A stretch of DNA of 64,000 nucleotides from Malonomonas rubra DSM 5091 (GTDB lineage Bacteria > Desulfobacterota > Desulfuromonadia > Desulfuromonadales > Geopsychrobacteraceae): positions 62,001-126,000 of the forward strand of contig NZ_FQZT01000008.1 of NCBI RefSeq assembly GCF_900142125.1. The letters run 5' to 3'. Each line of letters starts with the position of its first letter. The first letter of the stretch is position 1. A program made the position numbers and the translations under genes. Below the pieces are notes generated by a model. The model was not told the origin of the DNA, made no database searches, and worked only from the letters and a program-made list of their open reading frames with translations. Shown here piece after piece: positions 18,422 to 26,947 of the stretch.

Positions 18422-21052
18422 ATGCTTCATGCGTTTCCCAGTCACAGGCAAAAAAGTAAATTTGTCACCAGAGGCTCCAGCCTCCTGCGTTATCTCTGTA
18501 TTATCTTCGCATTACTCCTTCTCGTCAGCCTGGCTCACAGTCACCCTGCACCTCCCGTCAAAATAGGCGTTCTCGCCAAACGCAGTATTTTTGCCGACTT
18601 TCAAAAATGGGCTGCCACAGCGTCCTACCTCTCCGGCACAATCCATGATCGGCGCTTTGAAATCATTCCGCTTGACTTCGAAAACGTGCGGCTGGCAGTA
18701 ATGGCCGGCGACATAGATTTCCTGATCACCAACAGCAGCTACTATGTGACTCTGGAGGCAGACCACGGTTTACAGCGTATTGCCACCTTGGTGAACTTGC
18801 ATGACAAAGAGCCACGACAGATGTTTGGCGGGGTTGTTTTTACCCGTGCAGACCGGTCCGACATCAGCACCTTTAAAGATCTGATCGGTAAGCACTTCTG
18901 GGCCGTCGATCAGAACTCTTTAGGTGGCTGGCTCGCAGCCTGGCGCGAATTTCATGCTCAAGGGATAAATCCCGAACGTGATTTCGGCCTGCTCAAATTT
19001 TCCGGTACTCACGATGAGGTGGTTCATGCGGTTTTTAACGGTGAGGCAGACGCCGGAACGGTACGGACCGACACCCTGGAAAGAATGGCCTTTGAAGGGG
19101 AAATCTCGCTCGATGAGGTCAAGGTTCTCAATCAGCAAGCGGGAGATTCAAAATTTGATTACCTGTGCAGCACTCGCTTTTACCCGGAGTGGCCGTTCGC
19201 AGCCCTCAAACACACTCCTAAAAGGCTCGTAGAACAAGTCACCCTCGCCCTGATGGCAATGCCGACATCAAGTCATGCAGCCCAAACAGCGAACATCGCG
19301 GGCTGGACGGCACCGCTCGATTATCAGTCGATTCATGAGCTGCTCAAAGACCGCCACCTGTTCCTGCATGAAAAGTATGTCGGCAAACCAACCCTGAGCA
19401 CTTTTTTAAAGCAGCATTGGCAGGCAGGGGTTCTGGTCATCATTTGCATTTGCCTGCTGTCCTATGTCGCTGTCTACAAATCCCGCTTGAACCGGCAGCT
19501 GGAATCACGCATTGCAAACCGGACGCAAGCCCTGAACCGGCTTGCCTCTGCGGTCGAACAATCCGGAGAAACTATCGTTATCACTGATGCGGAAGCAAAG
19601 ATCGAGTACGTCAATTCAGCCTTCACAACCGTCACCGGCTATCGGCGGGACGAAGTCATCGGTAAGAATCCCAGAATTCTGAACAGCGGTGAGCAGGACG
19701 ATGCGGTTTATGCAGATCTCTGGCAGACAATCAGTCATGGAAAATCGTGGAAAGGGCGATTCGCCAACAAAAAAAAGGACGGGAGCCGCTTTGTCGAAGA
19801 TGTCAATATCTCTCCCATTATCAATTCCGAAGGCGAAATTGTGAACTATGTTGCGGTCAAACGTGACATCACCGAGCAGCTGCAGATTGAAGAACAATAT
19901 CGTCAATCACAAAAGCTTGACGCAATTGGCAAGCTTGCCGGCGGCGTTGCCCATGATTTCAATAACATGCTGGCGATTATTCTCGGGCAGGTCGAGCTTT
20001 TACTGATGAAAACCGAAGCCGACAATCCACTGCGGCAACGCCTTCTGGAAATTAAAAACGCCTCTACCCGTTCATCTGAACTGACACAGCAATTACTCGG
20101 CTTTGCCCGCAAACAACCACACACACCCCGCATTTTGAATCTCAATGAAGCGGTCACAACAACCCTTAATATGCTAAAACGCCTGATCGGAAAACATATT
20201 GATGTCCGCTGGCGAGCGGAAACCGAAAAGGCTTTCGTGAAGATCGACACCGGCCATCTCAACCAGATACTGACCAACCTGATCATTAATGCCAGGGATG
20301 CTATAGATGGCAACGGCAGCATATCGATCAGAACAGCTCATGCTTCGCTGGATGAAAAATTCTGCCAGGAGCACCTCGGGACCAAGCCTGGGGAATTTAT
20401 TTTGGTGGAAATCAGCGACACCGGCTGCGGCATGAATAAAGAGGTCCTGAGCAAAATATTCGATCCCTTCTTTACGACAAAAGATCCAAGCAAAGGAACC
20501 GGTCTGGGATTATCGATGGTTTTTGGTTTAGTCAAACAGAACAACGGTTATATCTACGTTCAAAGCAGCGAGGGGCAAGGAGCAACTTTCAGCCTGTATT
20601 TCCCCGCTGTTGCCTCAGAGATAAAAGATCCGGCCCTGATTGAAAATCATGAATTAGTCCATGGCAGCGAAACGATCCTGGTTGTCGAAGATGAAGCCAG
20701 CATCCTTGAAATCGCCCGTTCCTTTTTGACCGAAGCCGGCTATAACGTTCTATCTGCACAGGTCCCTGAAGAAGCAATCAAGCTGGCAAACAACCATCTG
20801 GGAACCATCGAGCTTCTGTTGACAGACATCATTATGCCGAAAATGAGTGGAGTCGAACTCGGAGAAGCCCTGTTAAAAAAACATCCCCATTTAAAAATTC
20901 TTTATATGTCAGGCTATTCTGGTGAACACCTCATCCCCAAAAGTGATGCTGCCACTGAACCAGATGTTCTGCTGAAACCCTTTTCCGCCCATAGCTTGAC
21001 AAAGAAGATCAGAGCTATCCTTGATTCAAAAACGTCAACAGAGCGAATCTAA
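18422..21052 (+). CDS. Hybrid sensor histidine kinase with PhnD-like periplasmic domain, PAS and receiver
   Basis: Protein of 876 residues. A basic N-terminus and hydrophobic segment (about 21-42) export a periplasmic domain (about 45-315) of the PhnD/phosphonate-binding type (KIGVLAKRS, IDFLITNSSYYV, NGEADAGTVRTD). A membrane span follows (about 333-352), then a PAS domain (about 370-480, ITDAEAKIEYVN), HisKA with the phospho-acceptor His in GGVAHDFNN (near 508), HATPase (N-box LTNLIINARDAI, G-boxes SDTGCGM and GTGLGLSMVFGL) and a C-terminal receiver with Asp in LLLTDIIMPKMSG (near 801). GAGGG precedes the ATG. No response regulator adjoins it. The ligand is unknown; PhnD-type sensors can bind phosphonates or other anions. 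Confidence 0.9.
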   Translation: MLHAFPSHRQKSKFVTRGSSLLRYLCIIFALLLLVSLAHSHPAPPVKIGVLAKRSIFADFQKWAATASYLSGTIHDRRFEIIPLDFENVRLAVMAGDIDFLITNSSYYVTLEADHGLQRIATLVNLHDKEPRQMFGGVVFTRADRSDISTFKDLIGKHFWAVDQNSLGGWLAAWREFHAQGINPERDFGLLKFSGTHDEVVHAVFNGEADAGTVRTDTLERMAFEGEISLDEVKVLNQQAGDSKFDYLCSTRFYPEWPFAALKHTPKRLVEQVTLALMAMPTSSHAAQTANIAGWTAPLDYQSIHELLKDRHLFLHEKYVGKPTLSTFLKQHWQAGVLVIICICLLSYVAVYKSRLNRQLESRIANRTQALNRLASAVEQSGETIVITDAEAKIEYVNSAFTTVTGYRRDEVIGKNPRILNSGEQDDAVYADLWQTISHGKSWKGRFANKKKDGSRFVEDVNISPIINSEGEIVNYVAVKRDITEQLQIEEQYRQSQKLDAIGKLAGGVAHDFNNMLAIILGQVELLLMKTEADNPLRQRLLEIKNASTRSSELTQQLLGFARKQPHTPRILNLNEAVTTTLNMLKRLIGKHIDVRWRAETEKAFVKIDTGHLNQILTNLIINARDAIDGNGSISIRTAHASLDEKFCQEHLGTKPGEFILVEISDTGCGMNKEVLSKIFDPFFTTKDPSKGTGLGLSMVFGLVKQNNGYIYVQSSEGQGATFSLYFPAVASEIKDPALIENHELVHGSETILVVEDEASILEIARSFLTEAGYNVLSAQVPEEAIKLANNHLGTIELLLTDIIMPKMSGVELGEALLKKHPHLKILYMSGYSGEHLIPKSDAATEPDVLLKPFSAHSLTKKIRAILDSKTSTERI

Positions 21053-22878
21053 ATGAAAGTATTCAGAAAAGACTCTGCCGACCGCTGTACGTCCTCGCCG
21101 ATAAAAACCAGGAAGCGCTGACCTGAATCCTCTTCCGGTGCCGGGCTCAGGGTTTGTGAGCCGGGAACATACTGGTAGACCAGCGGATCGCCTTCGTTTT
21201 CGAACTGCAGCACCCCTTTCACCCGCAGCACCTGCTCCGGTAGTTTGGCAGTGGCAGCAAGGAACTGTTCGCGGCCGATCGATTGCGGCAGGTCGAGCAG
21301 CAGGCTGGAAATGCCATGTTCGGCGTGAGTGTGGCCGTGGATACCATGCTTTTCCCTGTCGTTCGGCAGGCGCATCTGTCCGGCGAAATTGACACCGTAA
21401 ATCTGCGCCGGTGAACACTCACCGTGACAGGTTTCATAGATGGATGCGACCGGGTTGAGTAACTGAATTTTCGCTGTCAGTTGCGCCAGTTGTTCCTCGG
21501 AGCTCTGATCAATTTTATTGAGAATAACGGCATCAGCCAGCATCAACTGTTCGCGGGCAACGCCGTATTTCTCAAGCGGTGCAGCCCCTTGGGCTGCATC
21601 GACCAGAGTCGTAATCGAACAGAAGTCGAGCTGATCCTCCAGCTCGCTGATTTCACTCAAAAAATTAGCAGGGTTAGCCAGGCCAGTGGTTTCGACGACG
21701 ACGAAATCTGGCTGAAAGCCGGCAAGGATTTCAGCGAGGGCCAACTTCAGGTTGCCGGAGAGGGTACAGCAAACGCATCCTTCATCCATTTCTGTCACGG
21801 CATAGTGCTGGCCGAGCAGTTTGGTGTCCAACCCCTGCGCGCCGATTTCGTTCTGAATAATGGCGACAAAGGCGTTTTTTCTCGCCTGGTACTCGATAAA
21901 GTGGTTGAGAAAGCTTGTTTTCCCGGCGCCGAGAAAACCGGTCAGGATGATCAACTTCGGCTTCTCGCTGATGCCCATTGTATTTTTATCAACACTGAAA
22001 CGAGCTCCCGGCACCTGTTTCTGCCACCAGGGTTCATCGGCATATTCGCATGGTTTTTCCTCCGGATCACGCCAGTTCAGTTCCAGTTTGGGGAATTCGC
22101 TATCGTCGATACTCAAGCCGCGTTGCTCACCCCAGACCAGTGACAGCAGCCGTTCTTTGCTGTCGTAGCAGAACTCGGACTCAAAACGATTCTGTTGATA
22201 ATAGATAATTTTCCGGCCAGGTCGGCTGAGCTGCAGCAGCGCGTTCGGTGCAGCAGCGAAACAGAAGCTGAAGGACGCTGCAAGCGCGCGGAAAAAGGGG
22301 AACATGACCGTCTGCGCTGCCAGGTCCTGATCAACGCCTCCAGGCTCGACCGCCTGCTGCAGACCATCAATGCCGGAAATCATCACCCCCTCGGCACTGA
22401 TCAGCAACTGACGCTCAGCGGCCATGAAAGAAACAGCGACGGCCCCGGTATTACCGTTGTAGCTCAATTGCAAGGTTGCCAATTTGAAAAGGGCCTGCAG
22501 TTGCTCATCTCCGGCAAATTCACGCACCCGATCGAGAAAATCATCCTGCAGGACGGTAATGCCCGCGGCAATGGAGAAGGATTCCACTAAGTCCTCCTCC
22601 GGGGCGGGAAAATAATACAAATCGAACAGCGCTCGCCCCTGCTCTCCATCCATGTCGGACGCCTGCGGACAGATGGCAAACACACCGGGGGCATCGACAA
22701 CCTTCAGCGTCAGCGCACCGGGGTTGCCGGTGCACTCCTTCACCCCGCGCCAACCGAGCCGTTGCCGCACTCCGGGAATAAAGTTGACCCGCATCAGCAC
22801 CGCACGGGGTAGTTCCAACGCGGTCAGCTGCGGATCAGCGGTGACGGCAGGCGGCAACAAGGCAGAGAAGTCGATCAT
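21049..22878 (-). CDS. CobW/COG0523-family GTPase with an extra N-terminal domain
   Basis: Protein of 609 residues, about 250-300 longer than typical COG0523 metal-insertion GTPases. From about residue 305 it is a standard member: Walker A GFLGAGKTS, the CxCC metal-binding motif in EGCVCCTLSGNL, Walker B VVETTGLANP, the NKID base-recognition motif, and a His-rich loop (HGIHGHTHAEHG) before a CobW_C-like tail. The first 300 residues are unrecognised; they contain many hydrophobic beta-like segments and end in WWQKQVPG. It is downstream of the Tat-exported hydrolase and membrane-protein genes with a hairpin between, so a metal-supply or maturation role for that cluster is inferred. Its stop overlaps the convergent kinase stop by 4 bases. 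Confidence 0.85.
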   Translation of the reverse strand: MIDFSALLPPAVTADPQLTALELPRAVLMRVNFIPGVRQRLGWRGVKECTGNPGALTLKVVDAPGVFAICPQASDMDGEQGRALFDLYYFPAPEEDLVESFSIAAGITVLQDDFLDRVREFAGDEQLQALFKLATLQLSYNGNTGAVAVSFMAAERQLLISAEGVMISGIDGLQQAVEPGGVDQDLAAQTVMFPFFRALAASFSFCFAAAPNALLQLSRPGRKIIYYQQNRFESEFCYDSKERLLSLVWGEQRGLSIDDSEFPKLELNWRDPEEKPCEYADEPWWQKQVPGARFSVDKNTMGISEKPKLIILTGFLGAGKTSFLNHFIEYQARKNAFVAIIQNEIGAQGLDTKLLGQHYAVTEMDEGCVCCTLSGNLKLALAEILAGFQPDFVVVETTGLANPANFLSEISELEDQLDFCSITTLVDAAQGAAPLEKYGVAREQLMLADAVILNKIDQSSEEQLAQLTAKIQLLNPVASIYETCHGECSPAQIYGVNFAGQMRLPNDREKHGIHGHTHAEHGISSLLLDLPQSIGREQFLAATAKLPEQVLRVKGVLQFENEGDPLVYQYVPGSQTLSPAPEEDSGQRFLVFIGEDVQRSAESFLNTFI

Positions 22879-22897
22879 GCGTCCTCCAACGAAATTC

Positions 22898-22922
22898 GGA
22901 GCTGCCCATTACGGGCAGCTCC
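22898..22922 (-). terminator. Intercistronic hairpin between MBL-fold gene and CobW gene
   Basis: A perfect 10-bp inverted repeat with a 5-base loop in the 60-base gap between the two genes. No T run follows, so it probably stabilises mRNA or attenuates rather than fully terminates. Confidence 0.6.
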
Positions 22923-22938
22923 ATCATCACGACAGTGA

Positions 22939-24096
22939 TCAGCCAAAGGAAATCTTGTCCCCGTTACCGAGGTAAACCTTGTCCTTGGAACGGTGCTGGG
23001 CTGTTCCCTCGATAACATTGTAGCCTGCGGCGACAAATTTCTTGGCGCAGAGGACACCGGTGCAGTGGTTGCAGCCAATCTGCTCGAAGCCGTAGTTCTT
23101 CAACGAGATGACCAGGTCATCGTACTTAGGATCCCAGTCGTCGAACGGCGAGATATGCAGGCCGCCGTAAATGCCGTAGAAGTTGTCGTTCTCGTACTTG
23201 ATCTCGTTGTAAGCGGTCTCGGCGAAACGGATGATGCCCTGGTGGCAGCAACCGGTAACGCTGACCAGTCCCTTATCCTTGACGTTGAAATACATCGACT
23301 GCTCACCGTAAACCCGGCAGATGATCGGAATACCGAAGACGTAGGTTGCCATGCCGGGAATATGTGGGTTCAAGCCCTTCGGCACGGTAACAACCTTGCC
23401 TTTGTGGCCGGAATCCTTGATGTACTGCAACCCTTCCGGATAGAAACCTTCTGGGATGTAAATGGTGATGGTCGGGTCATACTTGAGGGTGACCGGCAGT
23501 CCCCAGAAATGATCGAAGTGTTCGTGGGAAAAGAACAGTGCTTCGATCTCACGATTGGCGAGCATTTTGTCGATGCCCTCCCGCTTGAAGCATTCATCAG
23601 TCCAGGCGTAGCCCCAACCGGAATCGAGCAGGAACTTGCGGTGTTTGCCCGACATCTCTTCGACATCGATCAGTGCTGCATAACCGCCAGCGTTTTCCGG
23701 ATGCACGCAGTTCTCGACACAGACCTGCCAGGCTTCATCGATTTTATCCGGCAGCAGATGCTTGATTTTTGCCATCCCGTCATCGTAGCTGCCCTTGCCC
23801 AGCCCCTTGCCGTTGCCGAAGGGGGGCCAGTTATAATCGTACTGGTTAACCAACAACCCACCGGCCCCCTTGATATCGCCCATCAGGGTGGCATTTTCAA
23901 ACCAGCTGGTTTCGCTGATATTGGTGACATTGACGCTTTTACAGACGCCGATATCGGTCATTTTGCGCGCAACTTCTGGAAAGTGCTGCTTGCGCAGTGG
24001 CGAATAGGAGTAGATTCCCATCGCTCCGAGCATCCCCAGACCGACCCCGGTGGTTGCTCCCTTGAGAAAATCGCGGCGCTTCATATTGTCAGACAT
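22939..24096 (-). CDS. Tat-exported metallo-beta-lactamase-fold protein, dihydropterin/RFAP-synthase-like
   Basis: Protein of 385 residues. MKRRDFLKG followed by a Gly/Ala-rich hydrophobic stretch is a twin-arginine signal, so it is exported folded, consistent with a metal cofactor. Metal ligands are SHEHFDH (about 189-195), then VTGCCHQGI, YGGLHIS and the C-terminal GCNHCTG. This spacing matches the MBL subfamily that includes 7,8-dihydropterin-6-methyl-(ribofuranosyl)aminobenzene-phosphate synthase-like proteins, which are usually cytoplasmic. ATG follows GGAGG. Upstream by 14 bases is a polytopic membrane protein; downstream is a CobW GTPase. The substrate is unknown. Confidence 0.85.
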   Translation of the reverse strand: MSDNMKRRDFLKGATTGVGLGMLGAMGIYSYSPLRKQHFPEVARKMTDIGVCKSVNVTNISETSWFENATLMGDIKGAGGLLVNQYDYNWPPFGNGKGLGKGSYDDGMAKIKHLLPDKIDEAWQVCVENCVHPENAGGYAALIDVEEMSGKHRKFLLDSGWGYAWTDECFKREGIDKMLANREIEALFFSHEHFDHFWGLPVTLKYDPTITIYIPEGFYPEGLQYIKDSGHKGKVVTVPKGLNPHIPGMATYVFGIPIICRVYGEQSMYFNVKDKGLVSVTGCCHQGIIRFAETAYNEIKYENDNFYGIYGGLHISPFDDWDPKYDDLVISLKNYGFEQIGCNHCTGVLCAKKFVAAGYNVIEGTAQHRSKDKVYLGNGDKISFG

Positions 24097-24110
24097 ATCA
24101 ACCTCCTCCC

Positions 24111-25523
24111 TTACTTGATCAGGTCAATCGACGCATAGAACAACGGCAGCGCCCAGACGGTGATGAAGAAGAACGCCACCCCCATGACCGCTCCGGCCCC
24201 GAGTCCGATACCGAACTGCGGCGTCGGCTTGATTTCCTCGATCTGTGCCTGGTGAGAGGCATGATCGGCTGCGATCTCTTCTTCGGTCTTGGCGACCAGT
24301 TTCCAGCCGGGCCAGTTGTCCATGAACCAGTGCTGGACCAGCATCAGGTTGACCAGCCAGATCATCGGAATCATCGGGAACTGCTGTGGGTGCGATATGC
24401 CCTTCTGAGTACCGAGGAACAGGTGAGAAGTACGATAGTAGACGATGTAAAGCAGAACTGCCGCAACGATGGTGATCAGGGTGCGAACCATGACGTTGAC
24501 CGGCATGCTGAACTTGCGCGGCCAGTTACCGAAGTAGAAGTTGAGGAACAGAGCCGGCACCAGCAGGAAGATCGCCATCTCGCCGACGTGCAGCCAACGC
24601 CAGTCGGGTGCGAAGCCCCGGCGGGTGCCACGGATCGCTTCACCGAAGGTCAGCTCCTGGGCGAAGTAGAAGAAGAAGTGCATTGCCAGGGCGATGAGGA
24701 TAATGCCGAAGAAACAGGCGAAACGACGACCCCAGTCGTTTTTGATCAGGTTGAAGGGGTAGCGCTCCCATATCGTCTCAACCAGCCAGACCACCACGGT
24801 ACAGCACATGATCCAGCCGACATGGAAGTTGCCGGAGACGGTATCGGCGAACTGCTCCCAGTAAGGCGGTGCGATCGAGGTGAAGTACTGCCAGGGATCG
24901 TAAAGGATACCCATGTGCGGGTGCATGGTGACGAAGTAGACCAGGGTCGAAAGGAAGAAGGTAATCATAAGAATCGAGAAGCCTTTGGCCGGTTGCTTCA
25001 GTTTTTGCCAGGGGGCTTCTTCAAAAGCGACCACCCAGGCCGGTGACAGCCAGGAGGCGATGGCTGCAAACATCAGGATGGCCAGCGAAGCATACTCGAT
25101 CGCAAAAAAGCTGGTGATACCAGGCAGTTTCTCAAGTTGCTCAGGGTTGAAGTAAGCGAGGCCAAAGTTGCCGAGGAAACCCTCGAAGAAGCCTTTAATC
25201 AGGACAAGCAGAATAGCAACTGAAGCCAACGTCAGCACCGCGCCCTTGTAGAGCGGGTTGGCATTTTCCAGCCAGCTGCGTTTAAACGGCCAGTAGTTGA
25301 AGATGTAGACCATCCAGATCATCATGATCAGCCACCAGCGGCAGTACATATAGCCGACATATGGCGTGTACATCCTCATGTAGCCGCGCGGATCCTGGAA
25401 GATCCACCAGGTGGCATAGAAAACGGCAAACAGAACCGCGATGCTGACCAGAGCCGGAACCGGCCCCGACCACCGCTTCTCCAGTTTGCGTTCCTCAAGG
25501 AAACCTGCACCGTACCTTTCCAT
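24111..25523 (-). CDS. Polytopic inner-membrane protein of unknown family, Trp- and His-rich
   Basis: Protein of 470 residues with about eleven predicted membrane spans by eye. The ATG at 25521-25523 sits 5 bases after GGAGG; the open frame upstream has no such site. It is rich in Trp (WWIF, CRWWLIMMIW, DWRWLHVGEMA) and has His in or near spans (MHPHMG, NFHVGWIM, AMHFFFYFAQ, TSHLF, VQHWFMDNW). This suggests possible heme or metal ligands but matches no family I can name. A cytosolic acidic loop (KTEEEIAADHASHQ) precedes the last span. It lies between the small protein and the Tat-exported MBL protein, all likely under the GntR-type regulator. It could be a transporter or a redox membrane anchor. 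Confidence 0.75.
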   Translation of the reverse strand: MERYGAGFLEERKLEKRWSGPVPALVSIAVLFAVFYATWWIFQDPRGYMRMYTPYVGYMYCRWWLIMMIWMVYIFNYWPFKRSWLENANPLYKGAVLTLASVAILLVLIKGFFEGFLGNFGLAYFNPEQLEKLPGITSFFAIEYASLAILMFAAIASWLSPAWVVAFEEAPWQKLKQPAKGFSILMITFFLSTLVYFVTMHPHMGILYDPWQYFTSIAPPYWEQFADTVSGNFHVGWIMCCTVVVWLVETIWERYPFNLIKNDWGRRFACFFGIILIALAMHFFFYFAQELTFGEAIRGTRRGFAPDWRWLHVGEMAIFLLVPALFLNFYFGNWPRKFSMPVNVMVRTLITIVAAVLLYIVYYRTSHLFLGTQKGISHPQQFPMIPMIWLVNLMLVQHWFMDNWPGWKLVAKTEEEIAADHASHQAQIEEIKPTPQFGIGLGAGAVMGVAFFFITVWALPLFYASIDLIK

Positions 25524-25588
25524 ACTGACCTCCTCAAAATTTTGGGTTCCCCTCCCAACAAACAAAAGATCACATGGTCATCGGCATT

Positions 25589-25840
25589 TCAGTATTGTGG
25601 TGGCTGCATCCTTTCCGCGATAGCAGCCATGACGGCAGCCTTGTCTTCGGGGTCAACCCCCAGTCGTTCGGCTTCTGCTGCAAGCAGTTCCGGTGGCAGA
25701 TCGGCGCCAAAGTCGTAATCGGTCGGCGCGAGGCGGGCTTGTCTGGCGGGTTGAAATGCGTCGAGCAATTCGGCTGAGAATCTGGCGCTGTTTACAAACG
25801 CCTGACGGAAAAACTGTTTCCTGCTGATCGGTTCGGCCAT
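25589..25840 (-). CDS. Small protein of unknown function (83 aa) in the GntR-MBL cluster
   Basis: The start is supported by AAGGAG 7 bases before the ATG. The N-terminus SRKQFFRQAF resembles a Tat-type S/R-R-x-F-F motif but has Arg-Lys, and no hydrophobic core follows, so export is unlikely. The rest is acidic and helical (LPPELLAAEAERLGV, AVMAAIAERMQPPQY). It lies 17 bases after the regulator stop and 66 bases before the membrane-protein gene. A chaperone or small subunit for the exported or membrane proteins is conceivable, but there is no direct evidence. Confidence 0.65.
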   Translation of the reverse strand: MAEPISRKQFFRQAFVNSARFSAELLDAFQPARQARLAPTDYDFGADLPPELLAAEAERLGVDPEDKAAVMAAIAERMQPPQY

Positions 25841-25857
25841 GGCTGGCTCCTTCAGCG

Positions 25858-26616
25858 TTAAAGCATTTCCTGTCTCGCCTGCTCAATGGAGAACGGCAAC
25901 GCCACCCCTTTAAGCTCGGAAAAAGCAACACAGGTGTTGATCACTTTTATTTTCACGCAACGGGAAGATTCTTCGCTGTCACGTTTTTTCAAGGCATTGA
26001 AAATCAGGACATAATCTGCAAACAACTTTTGCTGTTGCGCCTCTTCAAAGGAGGAGAATCCGGGAAACATCAGCGACGAGCTGGCACAGAAAGAGGACAC
26101 CATCTCATCAATGATCTGGTTTTTTGTTCCGCCAGCGATGATCTTGAAAAAACGCCGGGCCTGGGCTTTAAACTCACTGATATCTTTGCTGAAAACAGCC
26201 TTGCTCAAATTGGCGGTACATTCTTCCAGCTCAGCCAGTTGAACGTCGGTAATTTTGCAGGCGGCCATTGCAACCACTCCCGGTAAAAACAGGTAAGCTG
26301 CTTCAAGGCGCGCCATGATCCGTTCGTCCGACTCTTCGGCAGGAGAGACATTCGAGCTGGTCATCAGGCAGGTCGACTGCAGATAGTAACCACTTCCCTG
26401 CCGGGCTTCAATCAAACCACGGGCTTCCAGCCGCCGCAACGCACCACGCAGGGTATTGCGACTAACGTCAAGTTCGGCTGCCATCTTGCGTTCCGCCGGC
26501 AATCTTTCACCGACGGCCCAATAGCCGGCAGAAATGCGTCGCAGCAGCAAACTCTCCAACCATTCTTCCTTGCTGTAGACGTATTTTTCAGCACTTTTTG
26601 CTGCTGCGTCACCCAT
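25858..26616 (-). CDS. GntR-family transcriptional regulator, FadR/FCD type
   Basis: Regulator of 252 residues. The N-terminal winged helix has LPAERKMAAELDVSRNTLRGALRRLEARGLIEARQGSGYYLQ, the GntR signature. The C-terminal half (about 95-250) is an all-helical FCD-like effector domain with a hydrophobic LEAAYLFLPGVVAMAAC helix. FCD domains often bind small carboxylic acids through a metal held by Asp/His; the usual His set is not obvious here. The ATG at 26614-26616 follows AGGG; a TTG nine codons earlier is possible. A perfect palindrome of the FadR-operator type lies in the upstream promoter region, suggesting autoregulation of this operon and perhaps control of the divergent gene. Confidence 0.88.
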   Translation of the reverse strand: MGDAAAKSAEKYVYSKEEWLESLLLRRISAGYWAVGERLPAERKMAAELDVSRNTLRGALRRLEARGLIEARQGSGYYLQSTCLMTSSNVSPAEESDERIMARLEAAYLFLPGVVAMAACKITDVQLAELEECTANLSKAVFSKDISEFKAQARRFFKIIAGGTKNQIIDEMVSSFCASSSLMFPGFSSFEEAQQQKLFADYVLIFNALKKRDSEESSRCVKIKVINTCVAFSELKGVALPFSIEQARQEML

Positions 26617-26723
26617 CTCAACCCTGCCAATCTGCTGCTGCAAGCGTTAACACCCTACATTTTGAGTCATATTTATTTTATTTTGGCTCACCAATTTGTC
26701 AACAAAAGGTCAAATTAAACAGT

Positions 26724-26738
26724 TTTGGTTCTACCAAA
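26724..26738. promoter_or_regulatory. Candidate GntR/FadR-type operator
   Basis: A perfect 15-base palindrome, TTTGGT-TCT-ACCAAA, fits the TNGTNNNACNA pattern bound by FadR-subfamily regulators. It lies in the AT-rich divergent region, about 108 bases before the GntR-type gene and about 210 before the PAS/GAF gene. TTTGTcaACAAA at 26695-26706 may be a weaker second half-palindrome. The rest of the 331-base gap shows no gene. Confidence 0.6.
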
Positions 26739-26947
26739 TTTAAAGGCAAGCCACTGTAATGACACCCATTTTGTCACACGAAAAATCGGTAAATATTTCA
26801 AAAAAAAGTAAAAAACCCTACAAAACCATAGAAATTTCAATCAAAATGGAGATAAATAAATGGCAAGGAGAAACTGGACAGAAGGATAAGCAGGAGGTAA
26901 AATTATCGCACTAATTAGGTTGGTTTAAATATCGACGGGAAAGAAGC

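Noticed and set aside
22993-24138. 381-codon plus-strand open frame
   Set aside because: Exactly covers the Tat-exported MBL gene in antisense; the minus frame has clear metal motifs and a Tat signal.
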